Positions 9,980 to 18,539 of a stretch of 64,000 bases of DNA are shown one piece after another; the first letter of the stretch is position 1, and every line of letters begins with the position of its first letter. This DNA is from JAMXLO01 sp963794185. GTDB taxonomy: Bacteria; Pseudomonadota; Alphaproteobacteria; Acetobacterales; Acetobacteraceae. The position numbers and the translations under genes were made by a program. A model generated the notes under the pieces. The model was not told the origin of the DNA, searched no databases, and saw only the letters and a list, made by a program, of their open reading frames with translations. The DNA is taken from positions 31,640-95,639 of the forward strand of contig CAWCDM010000022.1 in the NCBI GenBank assembly GCA_963794185.1, in the 5' to 3' direction.

Positions 9980-11446
9980 TTACCACCTGATCGGCGTGCC
10001 ATGCAGCAGATGCCGATACAACGGCACGAATGAGGTCTGAGTAATGACATGGCCGGATGTACTGGGCACCACGCCACAGGACAGGCACGGATCGAAGCCT
10101 GAGTGCTCGGCGTCGGTCCGCTGGCCGGCGAATGAGGCCATCAGTTTTCGGCTGCTGCGCATGACGGGCCCGTTTCGCAGTTCGTCTTGGGTTTGGCCAG
10201 CATGGCCGACGGCATGTTCCGGCGAGACGACGTAGCAGCAGGGATGGACCAGTCCGTTCGAGTTGATGCTGATGCTTTGGTACAGGTAGTCGCAGCCGAA
10301 ATATTGCTGACGGTCCCGCCGTTCGTCGGCGTGGCGCTGCCACAGCGCACTGATTTCCCGCTGCTGTGGGCGACCTTGTTCATCAGGCTTGCGCGGCGTC
10401 AGGACGTGCTGCGTGTCGGGCGTCATGACCCCGGGCTCGACCCCAAATTCATCGACACCAAGCGCCGCGGCCATCTCCCTCGCCAATTCGATCTCGTGGC
10501 AATTCCACGGAAAAGCCAGATAGCGCCAGTATAGATGCGGACTGTGCAGGCCGAGACGACGCTTGGCTGCAACCATCCGGCGCACGTTGTCCAGCACAAG
10601 CGCGAGGTCTCCGCCGCGGCGGTATGTCTGATAGGTCTCCTGCGTGGCGCCGTCGATCGAGAGGATGATCGCATCGAGCCCCGACTTTACCATCGCCTCG
10701 ATCGCCGCGTCCTGCAGCGGCACGCTCATGTTCGAACTGATGAGAACCCAGATCTCCCGGCTTTTGCACTTCGCGATCAGTTCAGGAAGCCGCTTGTTCA
10801 GCAGCGGCTCGCCCCAGAGCGACAGCCAGATGCGGACCAGGTAGTCGCCGTAGGCCGAAAGGATATGGTCGAGGTCGGCCTCTTTCATGACCGGCATGCT
10901 GTAGCCCTGCTGGCGTGCCATCTCGGACAGGCAGAGCGGGCACTCCAGGTTGCACTGGAACGCCGGGTCGATCTGACCCGTCACCGGCATCGACGTGGTG
11001 CGCTCGGTATGGGAAAGACGCTCGCGTTCATTGAGCAGCAGGTTGCGCAGCTTCTTCAGGCGCAGCGCCGACAGCGCGCCGGCGTGCTGCTCTATTTCCT
11101 GGTCCGGGTGGCAGATCCGACCGACGACGCTGCCGTAATGCACCGGCCCGGCACTGAAATCGATGACGACTTCAAGGTCGGGGTGGATATCAGTCGGGAT
11201 GGAGATGATGACGTTGAAGCCAGAATTCAGCGATAATGCTGCGTTGGCGGCGGCGACGTCAGGGCGTGGCTCGCGGCAGGGAATGCGCACCACGCTGTCC
11301 CCGACCCGCAGATCGGCCGACATCGCCAGGTTCTTCTGGCCGGCCACACAGAACCAGCCCTGAACCGCCAGGAAGCCGCCCGGTTGGCCAAGGCCGCGGA
11401 AGAAGTAGGCACCGTCCAGGTAGCCGACTGCTTGGGGCTCGGTCAT
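9980..11446 (-). CDS. Radical SAM protein with N-terminal extra domain and SPASM-like C-terminus
   Basis: A 488-residue protein starting at ATG 11446 after GGAGGT. The radical SAM cluster motif CxxxCxxC is at residues 165-172 (CNLECPLC). It is followed by LSLWGEPLLN (the GGE-like strand) and LDAIILSIDGATQETY, as in SPASM-type enzymes. Late cysteines at about 365-385 (INSNGLVHPCCYVV) and 452 (CLSCG) suggest an auxiliary Fe-S cluster. Residues 1-145 form a separate domain without recognised homology. Related proteins modify peptides, sugars or glycolipids; no precursor peptide was seen nearby. It lies 56 bases downstream of spoVR on the same strand and might be co-transcribed. Confidence 0.8.
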   Translation of the reverse strand: MTEPQAVGYLDGAYFFRGLGQPGGFLAVQGWFCVAGQKNLAMSADLRVGDSVVRIPCREPRPDVAAANAALSLNSGFNVIISIPTDIHPDLEVVIDFSAGPVHYGSVVGRICHPDQEIEQHAGALSALRLKKLRNLLLNERERLSHTERTTSMPVTGQIDPAFQCNLECPLCLSEMARQQGYSMPVMKEADLDHILSAYGDYLVRIWLSLWGEPLLNKRLPELIAKCKSREIWVLISSNMSVPLQDAAIEAMVKSGLDAIILSIDGATQETYQTYRRGGDLALVLDNVRRMVAAKRRLGLHSPHLYWRYLAFPWNCHEIELAREMAAALGVDEFGVEPGVMTPDTQHVLTPRKPDEQGRPQQREISALWQRHADERRDRQQYFGCDYLYQSISINSNGLVHPCCYVVSPEHAVGHAGQTQDELRNGPVMRSSRKLMASFAGQRTDAEHSGFDPCLSCGVVPSTSGHVITQTSFVPLYRHLLHGTPIRW

Positions 11447-11502
11447 CTGTCGGGCGGACCTCCAGCCGACAGAGGGCCTGGCCCGTCAGAGTGGGTCAGG
11501 GA

Positions 11503-13095
11503 CTAGCTGCCATCGGGCTGGACGATGCCACTGCGTGGGGTCGCCGTGTGCTCCTTCAGCACCGAGTCGGTGGCCGGATCGATTTCCTTCATCAGGACAT
11601 CGTAGCTCCAGAGATCGGCAAGGTGCTGCAACACGAACCTCGTGTCACGCTCTTCGAGCAGCACGCGGTTAAGCGCGCGATGATGCACGATCAATCGCCG
11701 ATCGCCCGCCAGATTGACATCCGCCACCTGGATATCCGGCAATGTCCATGCGATGTCGTACTGCTGTGCCAGCGCGCGCTGGATCTTGCGATAGCCGCGC
11801 TCGTCGTGGATCGCCTCCACCCGCAGGGTAGGTTCGTTGGCATCGTCCAGTACATGGAACAGGCCCAACTCGCGGATCAGGCGCGGACTGAGGAACTGCA
11901 GGATGAAGCTCTCGTCTCGGTAGTTGGCCCACACGTCGCGCAGCACCGCCATCGGATCGGCGGCGCCGGCGATGGCAGGGAACCACTGCATATCCTCGGC
12001 CGTCGGCTCGGTGCAGATGCGCTCGATATCGCGCATCATTGCGAAGCCGAGCGCATAGGGGTTGATGCCTGAATAGCGCGGATCATCGAACGCCGGCTGG
12101 AACACCACGTTCGTGTGCGAACGCAGGAACTCGACCATGTTGCCATCGGTCAGCAGTCCCTTCTCGTGCAAGCGGTTCATGATCCGGTAGTGCACGTAGG
12201 TGGCGCAGCCTTCGTTCATCACCTTGGTCTGTGACTGCGGATAGAAATACTGTGCGATGATGCGCACGATGCGCAGGATTTCACGCTGCCACGGCAACAG
12301 GCGCGGCGCCGTCTTCTCCAGGAAGTAAAGCAGGTTCTCCTGCGGCAACTGCAACAGGGCGCGCCGCCGCTCCTCGGCGGACGGGTCGGCCTTTTCGGCA
12401 CCCTTGCCAGGCAGGGTGCGCCACAGATCGTTGAACACCTGCTCCTCGTGTTCGCGCCGCGTGCGCGCGCGCAGTTCCTCGGAGCGCAGGTCGGCCGTCC
12501 GTGGCCGCGGATAGCGATGCACGCCGTGGCTCATCAGGGCATGCGCCGCATCGAGCAGGCGTTCGACCGCAACTTCGCCGTAGCGTTCTTCACAATGAGC
12601 AATGTAGCCGCGCGCAAATTCGAGGTAATCGAGGATGCCGTCGGCATCCGTCCACTGCTTGAACAGGTAGTTGTTCTTGAAGAAATGGTTATGGCCAAAT
12701 GCAGCGTGGGCAATCACCAGCGCCTGCATCGTTGCCGTGTTCTCCTCCATGATGTAGCAGATGCATGGATTTGAATTGATCACGATCTCATAGGCTAGGC
12801 CCTGCATGCCGGCGCGATACATGGCCTCATTGCGGGCGAAGTGCTTGCCGAACGACCAGTGCTTGTAGAACAGCGGCATGCCGATCGACGAATACGCATC
12901 GAGCATCTGCTCGGTGCCGATCACCTCGATCTGGTTGGGATAGACGTTCAGGCCAAGCTCGTCGATGGCGATCTTCTCGATCGCGTCGTGCACACGCTGG
13001 ACCGTTCCGAAGTCCCAGTCCGCCCCTTCGAACAGGGGGCGCTCGGCGCGCACGCCGCCCCCCAAACCGCCCCCTGGGCCGCCCATGTCATTCAT
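11503..13095 (-). CDS. SpoVR family protein
   Basis: A 530-residue protein starting at ATG 13095, which overlaps the yeaH stop by four bases (ATGA). It is full length for the SpoVR/YcgB family, with the conserved block MPLFYKHWSFGKHF and the segment IVINSNPCICYIMEENT near the N-terminus, and KVMNEGCATYVHYRIM in the middle. The biochemical role is unknown; the family is named after a Bacillus cortex protein, and in proteobacteria it is co-regulated with PrkA and YeaH under stress and starvation. The tight overlap indicates co-translation in the prkA-yeaH-spoVR operon. Confidence 0.9.
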   Translation of the reverse strand: MNDMGGPGGGLGGGVRAERPLFEGADWDFGTVQRVHDAIEKIAIDELGLNVYPNQIEVIGTEQMLDAYSSIGMPLFYKHWSFGKHFARNEAMYRAGMQGLAYEIVINSNPCICYIMEENTATMQALVIAHAAFGHNHFFKNNYLFKQWTDADGILDYLEFARGYIAHCEERYGEVAVERLLDAAHALMSHGVHRYPRPRTADLRSEELRARTRREHEEQVFNDLWRTLPGKGAEKADPSAEERRRALLQLPQENLLYFLEKTAPRLLPWQREILRIVRIIAQYFYPQSQTKVMNEGCATYVHYRIMNRLHEKGLLTDGNMVEFLRSHTNVVFQPAFDDPRYSGINPYALGFAMMRDIERICTEPTAEDMQWFPAIAGAADPMAVLRDVWANYRDESFILQFLSPRLIRELGLFHVLDDANEPTLRVEAIHDERGYRKIQRALAQQYDIAWTLPDIQVADVNLAGDRRLIVHHRALNRVLLEERDTRFVLQHLADLWSYDVLMKEIDPATDSVLKEHTATPRSGIVQPDGS

Positions 13096-14402
13096 GTCGT
13101 CTCGGCTCCCGTGGTCGCCTGTTTTTTGGCGAACAGCTCGCGGAACACCGGGTAGATGTCGCGCCGGTGTCCCACCTTGCGCATCGCCATCGGCGCGCCG
13201 GATTTGCAGATCGCCGTGTAGGTCTGCCAGAGATCGGAATCGCGGCGGATGAAGCCGGGCGGGAAATGCTCGGAATCGCGGCCGACCTCGAGATAGGCGT
13301 AGTACTGGCAGACCGGCAGGATGGTATCGACGAGCAGCGCCGCGGTCTTGTCGTTGTCGGATGCGGTGTTGTCGCCGTCCGAGGCCTGCGCGGCATAGAT
13401 GTTCCACGAATCGGGGCTGTAGCGCTCGGCGACGACGCTCTGCATCACCTCGAGCGCCGTCGACACCACGGTGCCGCCGGTCTCGGGCGAGTTGAAGAAC
13501 GTGTCCTCGTCCACCTCCTGTGCCTGATGGGTGTGGCGGACGAACACCACGTCCACGTTCTTGTAGCGGCGCTTGAGGAAGATATAGAGCAGCACGTAGA
13601 ACCGCTTCGCGAGATCCTTCATGTGCTCGGTCATCGAACCGGACACGTCCATCAGGCAGAACATCACCGCCTGTGCCACCGGCTTCGGCTGCGCCTCGAA
13701 CCTGCGGTAGCGCACGTCCAGCGGATCGATGTACGGGATCACGCTGGAGCGCCGCAGCTTGCGCGTGAGCAGCTCCTCGAGCTCCAGCCGCCGCTCACGC
13801 TCATCGCTGTCGGGGCTGAGCGCGTCAATCTCGTCGCGCAGCTTCTGCAGTTCGTCGGGCTTCGGCCGCTTCAGCGCGATGCGGCGCGACAGGCTGTTGC
13901 GCACCGTCCGCATGAGCGCCAGGTTCGCCGGCGAGCCGGTGACCGAATAGCCCGCGCGATGCCAGGTCACGGCCTCGGCATCGACCACGCGGCGCTTCGC
14001 CAGGTCAGGCAGTTCCAGGTCTTCCAGGAACAAGTCGACGAACTCGTCGCGCGACAGCGCGAAGCGGAAGTCGTCCTGTCCCTCGCCGTCCGGGCTGCCC
14101 TCGGAGCCGCCACCGCCGGCGCCGCCCTGTGGACGCGGGATGGTGTCGCCTTCGATGTATTGCTTGTTGCCGGGCAGCAGATGGTCGCGGATGCCGCCAC
14201 TCGCGCCGCGATGGAACGAGGGTTCGTGAACGCCCTGCGCCGGCAGTGCGACCTCGCCCGGCTCATCGGCGTCCTTGATGCTCCGGCTGGCCGAGCTTTC
14301 GTGCACCGCCTTGCGTATCAGCGACTTGGCGCGGCGCATGAACCTTTGCCGGTTGGCGAGGTTCTTCCCGCTGGGATTGAGACGACGGTCGACGATATGC
14401 AT
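13092..14402 (-). CDS. YeaH/YhbH family (DUF444) protein
   Basis: A 436-residue protein starting at ATG 14402 (MHIVDRRLNPSGKNLANRQR), the typical N-terminus of the family. A glycine-rich charged linker (GGAGGGGSEGS) lies near residue 95. The C-terminal half carries a von Willebrand A-like fold with a MIDAS-type motif (LMDVSGSM) and the following FVRHTHQAQEVDE segment. In enterobacteria the yeaGH pair (PrkA and this protein) responds to nitrogen starvation and stress. Here the gene sits 28 bases after prkA and overlaps spoVR by four bases. Confidence 0.9.
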   Translation of the reverse strand: MHIVDRRLNPSGKNLANRQRFMRRAKSLIRKAVHESSASRSIKDADEPGEVALPAQGVHEPSFHRGASGGIRDHLLPGNKQYIEGDTIPRPQGGAGGGGSEGSPDGEGQDDFRFALSRDEFVDLFLEDLELPDLAKRRVVDAEAVTWHRAGYSVTGSPANLALMRTVRNSLSRRIALKRPKPDELQKLRDEIDALSPDSDERERRLELEELLTRKLRRSSVIPYIDPLDVRYRRFEAQPKPVAQAVMFCLMDVSGSMTEHMKDLAKRFYVLLYIFLKRRYKNVDVVFVRHTHQAQEVDEDTFFNSPETGGTVVSTALEVMQSVVAERYSPDSWNIYAAQASDGDNTASDNDKTAALLVDTILPVCQYYAYLEVGRDSEHFPPGFIRRDSDLWQTYTAICKSGAPMAMRKVGHRRDIYPVFRELFAKKQATTGAETT

Positions 14403-14430
14403 TACAGTGCCTGTTCCGACGGGGCCGCGC

Positions 14431-16377
14431 TTACCCCGCCTGCTTGACCCGCATGTACCATTCCACCAGGCGGCGGACCTGCCGTTCGGTGTAGCCACGA
14501 GCCGTCATACGATTGACGAACTCTTCGTGCTTCTTTTCGCTCTCGCTGTCCTTCTTGGACCCGAAGCTGATCACCGGCAGCAGTTCCTCGACCTGGCTGA
14601 ACATGCGCCGCTCGATGACCTCGCGGATCTTCTCGTAGCTGGTCCAGGACGGGTTCTTGCCATTGTTGTTGGCGCGCGCCCGCAGGCTGAACTTCACCAC
14701 CTCGTTGCGGAAGTCCTTGGGGTTGGCGATGCCAGCCGGTTTTTCGACCTTCGTCAGTTCCTGGTTCAGCAGCTCGCGGTTCATGAGCTGACCGGTATCC
14801 GCATCCTTGAAGTCGATGTCCTCGATCCAGGCATCGGCATAGGACACGTAGCGGTCGAACAGGTTCTGGCCATAGTCGTGGTACAACTCGAGATAGGCCT
14901 TCTGGACCTCGTTGCCGATGAACTCGGCGTAGCGCGGCGCCAGCTCGCCCTTGATGAACTCCAGGTAGCGCTTCTCGGTCTCGGCCGGCATCTGGTCGCG
15001 CCGGATCGACTGTTCCAGCACATACATCAGATGCACTGGATCGGCCGCCACCTCGGTGGTGTCGTGATTGAACGTGCCCGCCAGCACCTTGAAGGCGAAG
15101 CGGGTGGACGCGCCGTCCATGCCCTCCTCGACGCCGGCCGCATCCTTGTATTCCTGCAACGAGCGGGCGCGGGGATCGGTCTCCTTCAGGCTGTCGCCAT
15201 CATAGACCCGCATCTTGGCGAACAGCGTGGAGTTCTCGTGCCGCCGCAGGCGCGTCAGCACCGAGAAGCGGGCGAGCATCTCGAGCGTCGCCGGCGCGCA
15301 GGGCGCCGCGGCGAGTTCGGAGGTGCGGACCAGCTTCTCGTAGATTTTCTGCTCCTCGGTGACGCGCAGGCAGTACGGGACCTTGATCACGTAGATCCGG
15401 TCGATGAAGGCCTCGTTGTTGCGGTTGTTCTTGAAGTTCTGCCACTCCGACTCGTTGGAGTGCGCCAGGATGATGCCGCTGAACGGAATGGCGCCGATAT
15501 TCTCGGTGCCGATGTAGTTCCCCTCCTGCGTCGCTGTCAGCAGCGGATGCAGCATCTTGATCGGCGCCTTGAACATCTCGACGAACTCGAGCAGTCCCTG
15601 GTTGGCGCGGTTGAGGCCGCCCGAATAGCTGTAGGCGTCGGGGTCGTTCTGGGCATGCAACTCCAGCTTGCGGATATCAACCTTGCCCACCAGTGAGGAA
15701 ATGTCCTGGTTGTTCTCGTCGCCCGGCTCGGTCTTGGCGATGGCGATCTGACGCAGCCGTGACGGGGTCACCTTCACCACGCGAAAGCGTGAGATGTCGC
15801 CGTCGAACTCATCCAGCCGCTTGATGCACCAGGGGCTCATCAGCCCGGTGAGGCGGCGCAGCGGGATGCCGTAGTTCTCCTCCAGCATCGCGCCCATACG
15901 CTCCGGGTTGAACAGTCCGAGTGGGCTCTCGAATACCGGGCTTATCTGATCGCCGGCCTTCAGCACGTAGATGGGATACACCTCCATCAGCGCCTTCAAC
16001 CGTTCGGCGAGGGATGACTTGCCGCCACCGACCGGGCCGAGCAGATACATGATCTGCTTGCGCTCTTCGAGGCCTTGTGCGGCATGGCGCAAGAAGCCGA
16101 CGATGCGCTCGATCGTCTCTTCCATGCCGTAGAATTCCGAGAAGGCCGGGTAGACCCGGATGGTCCGGTTCATGAAAATCCGGCCGAGTCGTGCGTCCTT
16201 CGCAGTATCGACCATCTCGGGCTCGCCAATCGCGGCGAGCAGGCGTTCAGTCGCAGTCGAGTATACCATCGGGTCTTGACGGCACGCCTCCAGATACTCT
16301 GGCAGCGTCATCTCCGCCTCGCGGTGCGCCTGGAAGGTCCTGGCGTAAGCTGCGAAAAGATCATCAAGAGGATACAT
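14431..16377 (-). CDS. prkA: PrkA family serine protein kinase
   Basis: A 648-residue protein, the expected length. ATG 16377 is preceded by AGGAGC. A Walker A motif (GPVGGGKSS, residues 114-122) lies in the AAA-like N-terminal domain, and the C-terminal half has the PrkA C-terminal kinase-like domain (KVEKPAGIANPKDFRNEVV). E. coli YeaG and Bacillus PrkA are serine kinases or AAA-type proteins tied to stress and starvation. It is the first gene of a three-gene minus-strand operon with the yeaH and spoVR homologues, the standard order in proteobacteria. The promoter should lie in the long gap upstream (16378-17112); no sigma motif could be assigned with confidence. Confidence 0.93.
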   Translation of the reverse strand: MYPLDDLFAAYARTFQAHREAEMTLPEYLEACRQDPMVYSTATERLLAAIGEPEMVDTAKDARLGRIFMNRTIRVYPAFSEFYGMEETIERIVGFLRHAAQGLEERKQIMYLLGPVGGGKSSLAERLKALMEVYPIYVLKAGDQISPVFESPLGLFNPERMGAMLEENYGIPLRRLTGLMSPWCIKRLDEFDGDISRFRVVKVTPSRLRQIAIAKTEPGDENNQDISSLVGKVDIRKLELHAQNDPDAYSYSGGLNRANQGLLEFVEMFKAPIKMLHPLLTATQEGNYIGTENIGAIPFSGIILAHSNESEWQNFKNNRNNEAFIDRIYVIKVPYCLRVTEEQKIYEKLVRTSELAAAPCAPATLEMLARFSVLTRLRRHENSTLFAKMRVYDGDSLKETDPRARSLQEYKDAAGVEEGMDGASTRFAFKVLAGTFNHDTTEVAADPVHLMYVLEQSIRRDQMPAETEKRYLEFIKGELAPRYAEFIGNEVQKAYLELYHDYGQNLFDRYVSYADAWIEDIDFKDADTGQLMNRELLNQELTKVEKPAGIANPKDFRNEVVKFSLRARANNNGKNPSWTSYEKIREVIERRMFSQVEELLPVISFGSKKDSESEKKHEEFVNRMTARGYTERQVRRLVEWYMRVKQAG

Positions 16378-17112
16378 CGAAGCTCCTAATGCAAGATGGG
16401 TGCAAGCGTAACATGTTGTCCGGGTGTCACGTGAATGTTTTTTCGCCCGGGCGCGAAGTTTCCAAGCCCTGTGTGGCCGGATTCACGTGCACCATCAGAA
16501 AGTTCTCCTGTCCGGGTTGGCGCCGACGATACAAGGATCGGGCAGAGCGTGGCGACGGTGTGGCGGCTCACCGCGACGTGCAGTCGCAGCACCACGACAG
16601 TCCTGGACGTGTGCCCCCCGAGCCAGGCCGGAAAACCTTCCGCCCGACCAGGAGCGACGTTCAGCAAACGCTTCCCCACGCAGCAATATAAAGCATTAGA
16701 ACCATGGCAGTAAAGGAACTTCCTTCGGATGCCCCGCAGCCATCGGCGGGCGACCGCCATGATGTCGGACGACTTGCTGAACCACGCAATCCCGGCCCCA
16801 TGTAGCTGCATCACGAGAAGGGGGTTTGGGTAGCCAGGGCATCGCATCATGCGAAGTGTCTCCCTCGCCCGCGGCACCTGTGGACAAGCAGGCGCCAGCA
16901 TGCCGAGCCTAAACCGATATTTCTAACATCGCGTTAACATTGCGAGTCGTGGGAACTACGTACGGAACACATCGACTGCCGAGTCGCGTCTCGGCTCAGG
17001 CGATACGTCTTGGCGCCGACAGTCATCACGCAAATACCGGCGCGCGAATAATATGCGCAATGCCGGCAAGTTCGGCGTTTACTGCCTGTCAGCTGTGCAA
17101 CCGTTGCAGCCT
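16378..17112. other. Long intergenic region upstream of prkA
   Basis: About 735 bases without a convincing gene. Open frames on both strands are short, cysteine- or arginine-rich, lack good ribosome binding sites and resemble no family. The end nearest prkA should carry its promoter. The part around 16900-17060 is locally richer in A/T (for example TTTCTAACATCGCGTTAAC near 16920). A regulatory RNA or long leader cannot be excluded. Confidence 0.4.
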
Positions 17113-17334
17113 TCACGGATCGCTCCGTCGCCGCCCGCGGACGACGGCTATCAGGTCCTCCTCGGTCCCTTGTGGCGGAGGTCCAGGCGGGCGGCTCCCA
17201 AGCAACGCCGCTGTCCGACGCAACTGATCGAAATACCGGCGGCATGCCTCGCAGCGCCACAGATGCAGCCACATCTCGACACGCGTTCGGAACGGCGCGG
17301 CGTGCTCCATATAGTCGGTGACCAGTTCGCTCAT
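17113..17334 (-). CDS. Small zinc-finger (ZAS) anti-sigma-like protein
   Basis: A 73-residue protein starting at ATG 17334. It contains HLWRCEAC, an HxxxCxxC motif as in zinc-binding anti-sigma (ZAS) domains, preceded by a helix (MSELVTDYMEH) and followed by RRYFDQLRRTAALL. There is no transmembrane segment, so it would be a soluble, ZAS-only protein. It is divergent from the ECF sigma factor gene that starts about 130 bases away, which suggests a sigma/anti-sigma pair. Binding to that sigma is an inference from motif and position. Confidence 0.6.
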   Translation of the reverse strand: MSELVTDYMEHAAPFRTRVEMWLHLWRCEACRRYFDQLRRTAALLGSRPPGPPPQGTEEDLIAVVRGRRRSDP

Positions 17335-17466
17335 GTCACGACAGGTCGGCACGTTGTGCGCCCTCTTTCGGTCCCCTCCAATTCCTGGAGACTCGGCGCG
17401 GGACGATGCGTTACGGAGTCTGCGCGGTTCCCCACCAAGAGACCAGTGCTCCCGGATCAGTCCGTC

Positions 17467-18288
17467 ATGCGCCAGACCGAGTTCGACGAGCCGGAATTCC
17501 TGGCTCGGCTGCGCCGAGGCGAGGAACAGGCCTACCGAGGCCTGATCCGGCGGTTCCACTATTCCCTGATCGGCGTGGCGGCCTCGATCATCGGCAGCCA
17601 CGCGCAGGCCGAGGAGGTGGTCCAGGACGCGTGGCTCGCGGTGTTTGCCGGCATCGACAGGTTCGAGGGGCGCTCCAGCCTGATCACCTGGGTGTTCAGC
17701 ATCGTGCTGAACCGGGCGCGAACCCGTGCCAGCCGGGAGGGACGCCTGGTTGGCCTCCCCGCCCTGCTGGATGGCACCGAGCCCGGCGGCAGGGCGGTCG
17801 ACGTGACGGAATTCAAGCCGGACGGCCACTGGCTGGAGGTGCCGAGCCTGTGGGACGCGCTGAACCCGGAGCGGATCGTCGGCGGGCGCCAGTTATGGCA
17901 CCATGTGACCGAGGCGATCGAGCGTCTGCCGGCCGGCCAGCGCGCTGTCATCATCCTGCGCGACATGGAGGGCCGCGACGCAGAGGAGGCCTGCGAACTG
18001 CTTGGCATCAGCGCCGAGAACCAGCGCGTGCTGCTGCATCGCGCCCGCGGCCGCATCCGCCAGACGATCGACGTTCTGATCGGCGGACCGCGTGCCGTCG
18101 CGGTGGCGGCCCCGGCCCGACGGCGGAGCCGTTCCGGCGCCGAGACCCTGGGTCGGCTGGCAGCCTGGGCTCGGTCCAGATTGCGAGGTCGGTTTCCTGT
18201 GCCGGTTTTTTGCGGGTCACGCGGCACTTTTCGGCGATGCAACCGGCGCTACCCTGTGGACAGTATGTGCCCCCGAATGGTGGTATGA
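17467..18288 (+). CDS. ECF-family RNA polymerase sigma factor
   Basis: A 273-residue protein from ATG 17467. Region 2 is clear (EEQAYRGLIRRFHYSLIG, QAEEVVQDAWLAVFAGID, LITWVFSIVLNRARTRA) and region 4 follows (IERLPAGQRAVIILRDMEG, AEEACELLGISAENQRVLL). After region 4 there is an arginine-rich tail of about 60 residues, longer than in most ECF factors (about 190 residues in total) and perhaps not all functional. An alternative GTG at 17446 is in frame; neither start has a strong ribosome binding site. A small ZAS-type protein lies divergently upstream. The target promoter is unknown. Confidence 0.8.
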   Translation: MRQTEFDEPEFLARLRRGEEQAYRGLIRRFHYSLIGVAASIIGSHAQAEEVVQDAWLAVFAGIDRFEGRSSLITWVFSIVLNRARTRASREGRLVGLPALLDGTEPGGRAVDVTEFKPDGHWLEVPSLWDALNPERIVGGRQLWHHVTEAIERLPAGQRAVIILRDMEGRDAEEACELLGISAENQRVLLHRARGRIRQTIDVLIGGPRAVAVAAPARRRSRSGAETLGRLAAWARSRLRGRFPVPVFCGSRGTFRRCNRRYPVDSMCPRMVV

Positions 18289-18321
18289 CAGGCAGGCCGG
18301 CAGCGCGGCCCGGAGGGAACC

Positions 18322-18510
18322 ATGGCACCAAGAAAGGCAAAACCGGCCCCGGTGACGCAGAAGGCGGCGGCTCCGGCGGCAGGGCGGCGAGCGGTACGTC
18401 AGGGCGGTGGCGCCGTGGCTGGCGGCACTGATCCAAATCGCCTGCTGCGGGAAGCGGCCTGGAGCCGCATGTTCGGACGGATCGAGGCGAAGAACCCGTT
18501 CGCCCGCTAG
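18322..18510 (+). CDS. Small basic hypothetical protein
   Basis: A 62-residue protein with a good ribosome binding site (GGAGGG) before ATG 18322. The N-terminus is Lys/Ala/Pro-rich (MAPRKAKPAPVTQKAAAP) and the C-terminus has a more ordered LLREAAWSRMFGRIEAKNPF segment. No known domain was recognised. It sits between the sigma factor and the kinase gene on the same strand, 33 bases after the former and 29 before the latter. Confidence 0.5.
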   Translation: MAPRKAKPAPVTQKAAAPAAGRRAVRQGGGAVAGGTDPNRLLREAAWSRMFGRIEAKNPFAR

Positions 18511-18539
18511 CCGCCTGGCGCGACAACGGGAGAGACTCC

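Noticed and set aside
12448..15696. Long plus-strand frames opposite yeaH and prkA
   Set aside because: They are His/Arg/Val-rich shadows of well-conserved minus-strand genes.
16386..16901. A 171-codon open frame upstream of prkA on the minus strand
   Set aside because: No ribosome binding site, no recognisable domain, and scattered Cys/Arg composition typical of non-coding high-GC DNA.
17053..17466. N-terminal extension of the sigma factor
   Set aside because: The upstream open frame overlaps the ZAS gene and reads as non-protein; sigma region 2 begins soon after 17467.
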